From: Rubrivivax sp. | GTDB lineage: Bacteria > Pseudomonadota > Gammaproteobacteria > Burkholderiales > Burkholderiaceae | Direction: 5' to 3' | NCBI GenBank assembly: GCA_016790225.1 | Contig: JAEUOZ010000069.1 | Coordinates: 1 to 64,000, forward strand | DNA length: 64,000 nt | Shown here: piece by piece, positions 57,783 through 64,000 of the stretch | Numbering within the stretch: position 1 is the first letter of the stretch | Layout: each line of letters begins with the position of its first letter | Notes under the pieces: generated by a model | Databases searched by the model: none | Told to the model about the DNA's origin: nothing | What the model saw: the letters and a program-made list of their open reading frames with translations, nothing else | Translations under genes and position numbers: made by a program

Positions 57783-59812
57783 CGGCGGCTTCGTTCGCCG
57801 CGCGCGGGTGGCTTGCCCACGTGCGGCCAGCGGGGCCGGGCTTGCCCGCCGGGCGGGGCCTGCGCGCCTGGCTGTGCTTCGGCCTGCTGCTCGCCGCCGG
57901 GCTGGGCTTCAACCCGGCCAGCCTGGCACAGACCCCCGCACGCAATTTCAGCGTCGAGCTGGCCCTGCCCGGCCAGACCCGGCCGCAGGCGCTCTACCGC
58001 GAAAGCCAGGCGCTGGTGATCGGCGCCTCGAAGTATGTGAACGGCTGGTCCCGCCTGCCCGGTGTGCCGGGTGATGTGCAGGCCGTCAACAAGCTGCTGG
58101 CTGCGCAGGGCTTCAACGTGCAGACCGTGACGGATCCGGATTACCAGGCCCTGGATGCCGCGCTGCGCAACTTCATCGTCGAACACGGCAGCAAGCCCGA
58201 AGCGCGGCTGGTGATCTACTTTGCCGGGCACGGCCACACGCTCACCACCAGCGCCGGCAACCGTCTGGGCTACATCGTGCCGGTGGATGCGCCGCGCCCT
58301 TCCGATCCGCGTTTTCGCGCCAAGGCCTACAGCATGGAAGCGGTGGAAGCCCTGGCGCGGCAGATCGAATCGCGGCACGTGCTGTTTCTCTTCGACAGCT
58401 GCTTTTCCGGCACCATCTTTCGCACACGCTCCGGCGTGCCGGACAGCATCAGCGCCAAGACCGCAGAACCGGTGCGCCAGTTCATCACCGCAGGCGATGA
58501 AAACCAGCCCGTACCCGATGAAAGCATCTTCCGCCGCCAGCTGGAAATCGGCCTGGGCAGCGGCGAAGCCGACTTGAACCGCGACGGCTTCATCACCGGC
58601 AGCGAGCTGGGCATGTTTCTGGAAGACACCGTCACCAACTACTCCAGGCGCAGCCAGACCCCCCGCCACGGCAAGATCCGGGACCCGAACCTGGACAAGG
58701 GCGACTTTGTCTTCCGCAACCCCTTTGCGGCGCTGCGCCCGGACGATCAACGCCAGATCGAGGACGAAGCCTGGGCCTTGTGCCGCAGTGCGACAAATGC
58801 GGTGCCGTGCGATGACTATCTGAGTGGTTGGCCGCAGGGGCGGTATCGGGCGTTGGCCCAGACAAGGCTGAGGGCCTTGCAAGTGGCGCAGCAGCCGCCG
58901 GCACCTGCGCCGCAGCCCGCCCCGGCGCCAGCGCCGGTGGGCGTGGGCAGCGTGGTGAAGGACTGCGACGAATGCCCTGCGCTGGTGTTGCTGCCCGCGG
59001 GGAGTTTTCAGATGGGTTCGCCGGAGGGTGAGAAGGACCGCTGGACCGATGGCCGGGAAGGCCCGGTGCACGAGGTGCGCATTGGCTACCGGCTGGCAGT
59101 GGGCCGAACCGAGGTGACGCGCGGTGAGTTTGGCCGTTTTGTGTCGGCCACGGGCTACCGCACGGCGGCAGAAAAGGGTGATGGCTGCTTCGTTTGGAAC
59201 GGTACGGCGTCTGCCAAGGATGCTGCCCGCAACTGGCGCAGCCCTGGGTTTGAACAGACGGAGGAGCACCCGGTGGTGTGCGTGAGCTGGAACGATGCGC
59301 AGGAGTATCTGAAGTGGCTGAACGGCCGGGCAGCCGGCAAGGGTTTCAGGCTGTTGAGCGAGGCGGAGTGGGAATACGCAGCCCGGGCGGGGCAGGGGGC
59401 GAAGCGCTACCCGTGGGGGGATGACTTGGATTACAGCACCATTTGCGCGTATGCCAACGGGGCTGATCGCAAGGCGAAGGCTGAAGTCCCTGGCGCCGCA
59501 AACTGGCCCGTTGCCAACTGTGACGATGGCTATGCGTACACGGCGCCGGCAGGTCGACTGAGGCCGAACGCCTTTGGCTTGTATGACATGCACGGGAATG
59601 CATGGGAGTGGGTGCAGGATGTGTGGAACGCGAACTACCACGGAACTCCCACGGACGGATCTGCATGGACGAGCGGATATCAGGCGCGGCGGTTGCTTCG
59701 CGGCGGTTCGTGGAACTACAACCCGCAGTTCCTCCGCTCGGCCATCCGCTACGGGGACGCGCCGGACTTCCGCGTCAGCGGCACCGGCTTCCGTATCGCC
59801 AGGACTTTTTAG
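57773..59812 (+). CDS. Caspase-like protease fused to an FGE/SUMF1-like domain
   Basis: A 679-residue protein: signal or membrane anchor (about 30-52), C14 domain (about 70-300) with His153 in YFAGHGH and Cys210 in FDSCFSGT, an EF-hand loop DLNRDGFITGSE (267-278), a Pro-rich linker (372-392) and a formylglycine-enzyme-like C-type-lectin-fold domain (about 400-679: LLPAGSFQMGSPEGE; RLLSEAEWEYAARAG; LRGGSWNYNPQ). The last 34 codons look like a retroelement variable region. Start 57773 is uncertain; 57719 is an in-frame alternative. Codon use shifts near 58,780, where the second half has more G/T third positions. Confidence 0.87.
   Translation: MALTAASFAARGWLAHVRPAGPGLPAGRGLRAWLCFGLLLAAGLGFNPASLAQTPARNFSVELALPGQTRPQALYRESQALVIGASKYVNGWSRLPGVPGDVQAVNKLLAAQGFNVQTVTDPDYQALDAALRNFIVEHGSKPEARLVIYFAGHGHTLTTSAGNRLGYIVPVDAPRPSDPRFRAKAYSMEAVEALARQIESRHVLFLFDSCFSGTIFRTRSGVPDSISAKTAEPVRQFITAGDENQPVPDESIFRRQLEIGLGSGEADLNRDGFITGSELGMFLEDTVTNYSRRSQTPRHGKIRDPNLDKGDFVFRNPFAALRPDDQRQIEDEAWALCRSATNAVPCDDYLSGWPQGRYRALAQTRLRALQVAQQPPAPAPQPAPAPAPVGVGSVVKDCDECPALVLLPAGSFQMGSPEGEKDRWTDGREGPVHEVRIGYRLAVGRTEVTRGEFGRFVSATGYRTAAEKGDGCFVWNGTASAKDAARNWRSPGFEQTEEHPVVCVSWNDAQEYLKWLNGRAAGKGFRLLSEAEWEYAARAGQGAKRYPWGDDLDYSTICAYANGADRKAKAEVPGAANWPVANCDDGYAYTAPAGRLRPNAFGLYDMHGNAWEWVQDVWNANYHGTPTDGSAWTSGYQARRLLRGGSWNYNPQFLRSAIRYGDAPDFRVSGTGFRIARTF
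59690..59812 (+). other. Candidate variable region of a diversity-generating retroelement
   Basis: The 3' end of the caspase-FGE gene has the C-type-lectin-fold layout of known DGR target proteins. Between RGGSWN and GFRIART, the residues at positions expected to vary (Tyr649, Phe653, Ile658, Tyr660, Asp662, Phe666, Val668, Ser669, Gly670) are all encoded by NNC codons, as if AAC codons in a template had been mutated at their two adenines. The gene ends at TAG and is followed by CCCTTTTG/CCCTCTTACCC runs. No template repeat or reverse transcriptase was seen in this window. Confidence 0.6.
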
Positions 59813-60016
59813 CCTTTGGCCCTTTTGCCCTCTTACCCTTCGAACAAGGCTTGATGAAGGCTACACCAGGAGATGGGCTGGGTCTTGAGGGGGTGTCGGG
59901 TGCTTCTGGCCCGGTGCCATCCCGTGCTTCGAGCAGCGCTGGCGGGGTGCATCGGTCATCGTCAGTTCACAGATGCCCGCCAGAGAGCGCGGCCGCCTGC
60001 ACGCCGGCGGAGGCAC

Positions 60017-60814
60017 CTAACCGTGGACCTCACGGCGCGCCGCGTATTCGCCGCCCACGCCGCTGCTGCTGACTTGCCGTGCGGCTTGAGTCTGGGTCTG
60101 CGCGCCGCCGTGTCCCAGACTGCCCGGCTCGAAGACGATGGCCAGCAGCTGGTCCTGCGCGCGGTACAGCTTGGCCATCAGCCACCATCCCATGACCGTG
60201 AAGTGCCCGACCAGGAAGGCCGCTGTGGCCAGGAGCAGCCCCGTCGTCGCAGCGACCGCCAGCGCCTCGAAAGAGCCGGCATGACCATACGGCCGGCTGA
60301 TGATGTCCCACAGCTGGGCCACGGCGCCCGCAGCGCCAATGCCCATCAGCATCAGCTTGTAGAGCGCGGGCAGCCGCAGCAGGCCGTGTCGGCGAGCCCA
60401 ATCTCGAGAGCTGTCAGCACTCTGGGTGAGGACGGCCTCGCCGGTGTGCAGATTCAGGGCGCACAGCGTTCGCTGGCTCGGGTTGGCGATGCTGGGGTCC
60501 TGCAGCAGGCGCACCGGTTGGCCGGCATGCACCGGCAGAACGGCGCCCTCCATCTGCACGCAGTGCTGTTGGCCATCGGCCTCTTCCACCCAGAACTGCG
60601 AGCGCTGGACTGACTGGCTGGTCACCGTGGCGGCGCTGACGAAGCCGCCGTACTTGGGGTCTACGTAGCCGCCGCCTCCGTGGCTGGACACCTTCGTGTC
60701 TGACCACAGCTGCACAGCTTTGGCACGCCCTTCCACCACCTTCAGCGGCACGGGCAGCGCGGGCGTGAGGTTCAGCTGAGACAGAAGGCGGGACAGCAGG
60801 CGGGCGATCATCAT
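60017..60814 (-). CDS. Hypothetical two-TM membrane protein of the regulon
   Basis: A 265-residue protein I do not recognise. Residues 30-130 are soluble, with GGGGYVDPKYGGF and a beta-rich pattern. Two membrane helices lie at about 152-172 and 185-212, then a Gln/Ser-rich tail. TGGAG precedes the ATG, which lies 31 bases from a regulon promoter. It is convergent with the caspase-FGE gene. Confidence 0.68.
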   Translation of the reverse strand: MMIARLLSRLLSQLNLTPALPVPLKVVEGRAKAVQLWSDTKVSSHGGGGYVDPKYGGFVSAATVTSQSVQRSQFWVEEADGQQHCVQMEGAVLPVHAGQPVRLLQDPSIANPSQRTLCALNLHTGEAVLTQSADSSRDWARRHGLLRLPALYKLMLMGIGAAGAVAQLWDIISRPYGHAGSFEALAVAATTGLLLATAAFLVGHFTVMGWWLMAKLYRAQDQLLAIVFEPGSLGHGGAQTQTQAARQVSSSGVGGEYAARREVHG

Positions 60815-60845
60815 GGTGTGCTCCAGAAGGGGTATGAAGCCCTTG

Positions 60846-60871
60846 ACGAGACGACGGCAGGAAAGTCAGAT
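60846..60871 (-). promoter_or_regulatory. Regulon promoter of the two-TM protein gene
   Basis: On the minus strand: TCTGACTT (60871-60864), 15 nt, CGTC ending at 60846. This is the only copy with T at the seventh position of the -35 box. Confidence 0.72.
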
Positions 60872-60924
60872 CAGCCGCGTCAATGCACCGGGCTGTTGCC
60901 GACGGCGTCACTCGCCGAGTTCCC

Positions 60925-62340
60925 TCAGCCCGCCACCCGCTCCAGCTCCACATGCAGCGGGTACAGCAGCCCGCCGCCCTGGGGATCGATCAGGGCTTCG
61001 GGACCGTTGATGTGCAGGCGCGTCATCGGGCGCCCTGTGCCCTGCTTGCCGACGATGCCGCGGCCGTCTTCAGCGAAGTACATGGGCTGCGCTGCCGTGC
61101 CGCTGCCGCGTGTGGCGGCTTCCAGCAGCAGGCCGGGGTCTGCCGCGGCCGGGCTCACGAGCAGCGGGCAGCTCTGGCTGAGCACGCGCAGCGCGCGGGC
61201 GTCCTGGGTGGCCAGGCCCGCGCGTTCGAAGCTCGCGCGGTCCAGCCGGGCGGGCAGCGGCAGATCGAAGACGAAGGGCGTCGCATAAGCCTGGGCGGTA
61301 GTGCCCAGCACGGTCACGCGCAAGCGCGGCGCGCGTGGCACGCGCGGTGCCGGCAGGGCCGTGTGGCCTTCGGCGATGGCCGGCAAGGCGGTGAAGTTTG
61401 CACGGGCCGCAGATGGCTCGGCCGGCATGACGGCCGCCGTCACCACGACGGTTTCGGCCGCCCGGTCAACCGTACTCGCTACCGTCGCTTCTGCGGCGGC
61501 CGGCCCGGCGGCGGGCAGCGCCTCGAACAGCAGCTGGGCATCGATGTCGTCCTGCCCGGCGAGCACGGTGCCCTGGTCTTCCCGGATCGGCTCGAAGCGG
61601 TAGCGCATGCCCAGGGTCTCTGCCACGCTCAGCCCGCGCTGCAGCAGTTGACGGCGCAGCCAGGCCGAGGTGCCCGCGGCCGGCCCGCTCATCAAGGCGT
61701 GCAGCGCCTCGTGCAGGCGCGGCTGGCGCACGGTGACCACCACGGCCTGCACGCAGCCGCTGGCGCGCGGCGGCCGATCGCCACGCAGCGTGAGCTCGGC
61801 CTTGGCCGCCTGGTTCAGCGCGCGCAGCAGCAGATCGGCGGCCTGGCGCTGGCTCAGCGCCGGCTGTGCGCGCGGTGCAGCTTCGCTGGCCGCCAGCTGG
61901 GCGGCGGTTGGCCCGGCGTGGGGGCCACCATTCGCCTGCGCCGCACCGGTCGGCTGCTGGCGGGAGGCCTTGCGCAAGGGCAGCGGCAAGCCCAGCCGCG
62001 CCATCCAGCCGCGCCAGCCGCCGGGCGTGGGGCCCTGCGGTTCGCGCGGGGCCGGCGGCTCGGCAAAGTGCAGTCGCAGCTGGTGCTCGCCCAAGGCATC
62101 GTCGATGGCAGATTCCACCGGGCGCACGGAGATCTGCACGCCCGCCTGGCCTTGCTCGCGCAGCAGCGCGCCAATGGCCTGGGTCGTCAGGCTGGGGCTG
62201 AGCGGCTGCTCGGCCTGCGTGGAGTAGCGCAGCTCGATGCGGCGCAGGGGCCGGCCGCGGGACTGCCGGTCGATCACCTTGGTGATGCCGGAGAGGCTGG
62301 ACTGGCGCGGTGAGAGACGGAATTCGGCCGTGGTGGACAT
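60925..62340 (-). CDS. Hypothetical 471-aa protein of the regulon
   Basis: A soluble, Ala/Pro-rich protein without signal or membrane segments. An N-terminal part (1-110, STTAEFRLSPRQSSL) and a C-terminal beta-rich part (about 335-471: RLRVTVLGTT, LHINGPEALIDPQGG) flank a low-complexity linker. The C-terminal region could be FHA-like, but the conserved FHA residues are not clear. The start at 62340 has GAGGAG upstream and lies 58 bases from a regulon promoter; the longer frame to 62511 crosses the promoter and is rejected. Function unknown. Confidence 0.65.
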   Translation of the reverse strand: MSTTAEFRLSPRQSSLSGITKVIDRQSRGRPLRRIELRYSTQAEQPLSPSLTTQAIGALLREQGQAGVQISVRPVESAIDDALGEHQLRLHFAEPPAPREPQGPTPGGWRGWMARLGLPLPLRKASRQQPTGAAQANGGPHAGPTAAQLAASEAAPRAQPALSQRQAADLLLRALNQAAKAELTLRGDRPPRASGCVQAVVVTVRQPRLHEALHALMSGPAAGTSAWLRRQLLQRGLSVAETLGMRYRFEPIREDQGTVLAGQDDIDAQLLFEALPAAGPAAAEATVASTVDRAAETVVVTAAVMPAEPSAARANFTALPAIAEGHTALPAPRVPRAPRLRVTVLGTTAQAYATPFVFDLPLPARLDRASFERAGLATQDARALRVLSQSCPLLVSPAAADPGLLLEAATRGSGTAAQPMYFAEDGRGIVGKQGTGRPMTRLHINGPEALIDPQGGGLLYPLHVELERVAG

Positions 62341-62398
62341 GGTGGCTCCTCGAGGGGGTCGACGGGGGACGCGGCGGCTTGGCACGCTCCTGACATCG

Positions 62399-62424
62399 GA
62401 CGCGAGGCCGAAGCAGACGTCAGA
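62399..62424 (-). promoter_or_regulatory. Regulon promoter of the 471-aa protein gene
   Basis: On the minus strand: TCTGACGT (62424-62417), 15 nt, CGTC ending at 62399. Confidence 0.8.
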
Positions 62425-62564
62425 TCGCAGCCCGGGCAGCGGGCGTCTCGGTGGCTTCTGTGATCCGGCGCGGGTCTGCGTCTTCACAGACCAGGGGCGG
62501 CGGCAGCGCATCGCCAGCCGCCCGTCACCGGCCAGTCACCCGCAAGTCCGACACCAAGCACCCC

Positions 62565-64000
62565 ATGCCCATCACCCTGCCCTGGAACGCTGCGCCGGCC
62601 CGCTGGCCCGCCGCATCGGATGACGCCCCGCAACCGCCGCTGGCGCGCACGCTTCGCCGCGCTGCCGCGCTGCTGGCGGTGGCACTGCTGTTTGCGGCAG
62701 GCTGGGCCTTTCTGGCGCAGGCGCATGCGCTGCTGTGGCAGCGGCTGCCGGCCGGCAGCATCGATCGTTTTGTGGCCGATCGCATCCCGGCGCCGCTGCC
62801 GCGGCCGGCCGGGCTTGCAGCGCTGGGCCAGGCCTGTGCGCAGGCGCCCCAGGGCTGGCAGACCTGGCGCCGCGCCACCTGGCGGCAAGCCCTGGCCCGC
62901 TGCCTGGACGACCCCCGGCTGCAGGCGCAGGCCGAGACGGCGCAGACGGCCGTCAAGGGCTTCGAAGCCCAGATCCAGGGGCAGCTGCAGGCCGCCGAAG
63001 CCTGGCTGGCGGCCTTCGACGCCGAACATCGCCCGCTGGCCGAGGCGCTGTCACAGGAGCTGGCCGATGCGCGGCAGCAGCCGGGCATCTTGACGCCGCT
63101 GGCGCAGGCCGCGCTGGCCCTGCGCGCGCAGCTGGGGCTGCCGGCCGCCACCTCCCCCCGCGAGGCCGTGGGCCGCAGCGAGCCAGTAGATCGCGCCGCG
63201 CGCGCCCTGCGCGCCCGGGTGGACAGCACGCGCACGCAGCTGCAGGCCTGGCTGCCGCTGCCGCTGGCGGAGCGCCTGCCCCGGCTGGCGCTGATGGCCG
63301 CGGGCCTGAGCCTGGAACACGATCACGGCGTCTACCCGCCGGCGCCGCAGCTCACGCCGGATCGCGGCAGCCTGGCCGAGGCACTGGAGTGGCAGCGCAA
63401 GGCGCAGGGCTTCCAGCAGCGCGGCTTCAGCCTGCCGGCGCTGCAGGCCTTGCCGGGCGTGCTGATGCTCAGCGCCGTGCTGGTGCTGGGCGTGTCGCTG
63501 TGGGCGGGGCGGCTGCGCGCAGCGCCGCTGCTGGCCTGGACCGCGGCGAGCCTGCTGCTGGGCGCCGGCGCCCTGATCCTCACCGATCTGGCGCTCACCG
63601 GCGAGCCGGCCCTGCGCTACCTGGCCGAACGTCAGTTCATCCGCTTCGGCCTGGGCGATCAGAGCGTGCCCCTGAGCCTGCCCTTGCCGCCCGCGCTGGC
63701 AGCGAGCCTGGGCGTGCCCGCGCTGTGGTGGCCGCTGCTGGCGCTGGTACCGCTGCTGGCGCTGCTGGGGCGGCTGCGCGACGGCCGCAGCGTCTGGCTG
63801 GCCCCCGTGCACGGCTGGGTGCAGGCCAGCGCGGATCCGCGCTGGGGCTGGCTCACGCTGCTGGCGCTGGTGGCCTTCGGTGCGGGCGCGGTGCTCTTCC
63901 TGGGCATGCCGGCAGCCGTGAGCGAAGGGCTGATCCTGCTGGGCGCGCTGGGGCTGGCCACCTACGTGGCGCGCCAGGCACCCTTGGCCAACACGCTGGA
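62565..64000 (+). CDS. Multi-pass membrane protein, 5' part (runs off the window)
   Basis: An open frame of at least 478 codons without a stop. It has one N-terminal helix (about 32-52), a soluble helical segment rich in Gln/Ala (60-290) that should be periplasmic, then at least five hydrophobic helices (about 297-325, 328-348, 382-405, 420-442, 447-467). The layout would fit a large FtsW/RodA-type cell-cycle protein with an N-terminal extension, as seen near kinase clusters in Burkholderiales, but the diagnostic part lies beyond the window. The ATG at 62565 has only a weak ribosome site. Confidence 0.6.
   Translation, partial: MPITLPWNAAPARWPAASDDAPQPPLARTLRRAAALLAVALLFAAGWAFLAQAHALLWQRLPAGSIDRFVADRIPAPLPRPAGLAALGQACAQAPQGWQTWRRATWRQALARCLDDPRLQAQAETAQTAVKGFEAQIQGQLQAAEAWLAAFDAEHRPLAEALSQELADARQQPGILTPLAQAALALRAQLGLPAATSPREAVGRSEPVDRAARALRARVDSTRTQLQAWLPLPLAERLPRLALMAAGLSLEHDHGVYPPAPQLTPDRGSLAEALEWQRKAQGFQQRGFSLPALQALPGVLMLSAVLVLGVSLWAGRLRAAPLLAWTAASLLLGAGALILTDLALTGEPALRYLAERQFIRFGLGDQSVPLSLPLPPALAASLGVPALWWPLLALVPLLALLGRLRDGRSVWLAPVHGWVQASADPRWGWLTLLALVAFGAGAVLFLGMPAAVSEGLILLGALGLATYVARQAPLANTL

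Noticed and set aside
59813..60016. Template repeat or accessory gene of a retroelement just after the variable region
   Set aside because: I compared this stretch with the variable region by eye and found no repeat of it, and no reverse-transcriptase or Avd-like reading frame.
63051..63812. Long minus-strand open frame of 253 codons
   Set aside because: It is Gln/Arg/His-rich shadow coding opposite a better plus-strand membrane protein frame with helices and high third-position GC.
1..64000. tRNA, rRNA or insertion-sequence genes
   Set aside because: No transposase-like protein, terminal inverted repeats or recognisable structural RNA was seen; small RNAs cannot be excluded by eye.

Overview
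The window is about 64 kb of high-GC DNA (roughly two thirds G+C, strongly GC-biased third codon positions). Gene content and protein style point to a betaproteobacterium of the order Burkholderiales, in the Comamonadaceae / Leptothrix-Rubrivivax neighbourhood. That placement rests on gene families and on an AT-rich repeat relic like those of Comamonadaceae; it was not tested by a search. No rRNA, tRNA or CRISPR array was seen.

Region 1 (1-39.5 kb) is mostly housekeeping. It holds rtcA, a cysteine synthase, a FAD-dependent oxidoreductase, htpX, pyrC, the gltIJKL glutamate/aspartate ABC transporter, a Nudix hydrolase, pntA-pntB, a self-contained fic gene with a repeated upstream motif, a winged-helix/kinase/TPR protein in an operon with a subtilase, a divergent Ig-repeat lipoprotein, two acyl-CoA ligases, an amidase, rsmE, a YidB-like protein, a THUMP methyltransferase, rpoN, lptB, lptA, dsbA, a SPOR-domain protein, argS and a Ser/Thr kinase with a cyclic-nucleotide-binding-like domain.

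Region 2 (39.5-62.4 kb) is the most interesting part. It looks like one regulon built around exported caspase-like (C14) proteases. An ECF sigma factor and a one-TM putative anti-sigma factor sit at 44.8-46.4 kb. Nine transcription units, including the sigma gene itself, carry the same upstream signal: TCTGAC(G/T)N, exactly 15 nt, then GTC, with C always just before the GTC. I read this as the -35/-10 promoter of that sigma factor.

The regulon encodes four exported caspase-like proteins, three of them with a canonical EF-hand loop after the catalytic domain. It also encodes a serpin whose reactive-centre loop aligns with Lys-Ser at P1-P1', a chymotrypsin-fold protease with a zymogen-like Lys-Ile junction, OmpA-type and DUF4384 proteins, three paralogous small secreted proteins, a CsgG-like protein, a large lipoprotein and a divergent kinase-like protein with a C-terminal membrane anchor. 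One caspase ends in a formylglycine-enzyme-like domain whose last 34 codons have the pattern of the variable region of a diversity-generating retroelement. No reverse transcriptase or template repeat was found in the window.

A plausible reading, by inference, is a sigma-controlled, calcium-responsive proteolytic system in the periplasm or cell surface. Basic-residue-specific caspases would act on targets, possibly including the S1 zymogen; the serpin would restrain them; the OmpA, CsgG and lipoprotein components would anchor the machinery in the envelope; and the hypervariable domain would supply target recognition.

Region 3 (62.5-64 kb) holds the start of a large multi-pass membrane protein that runs off the window.
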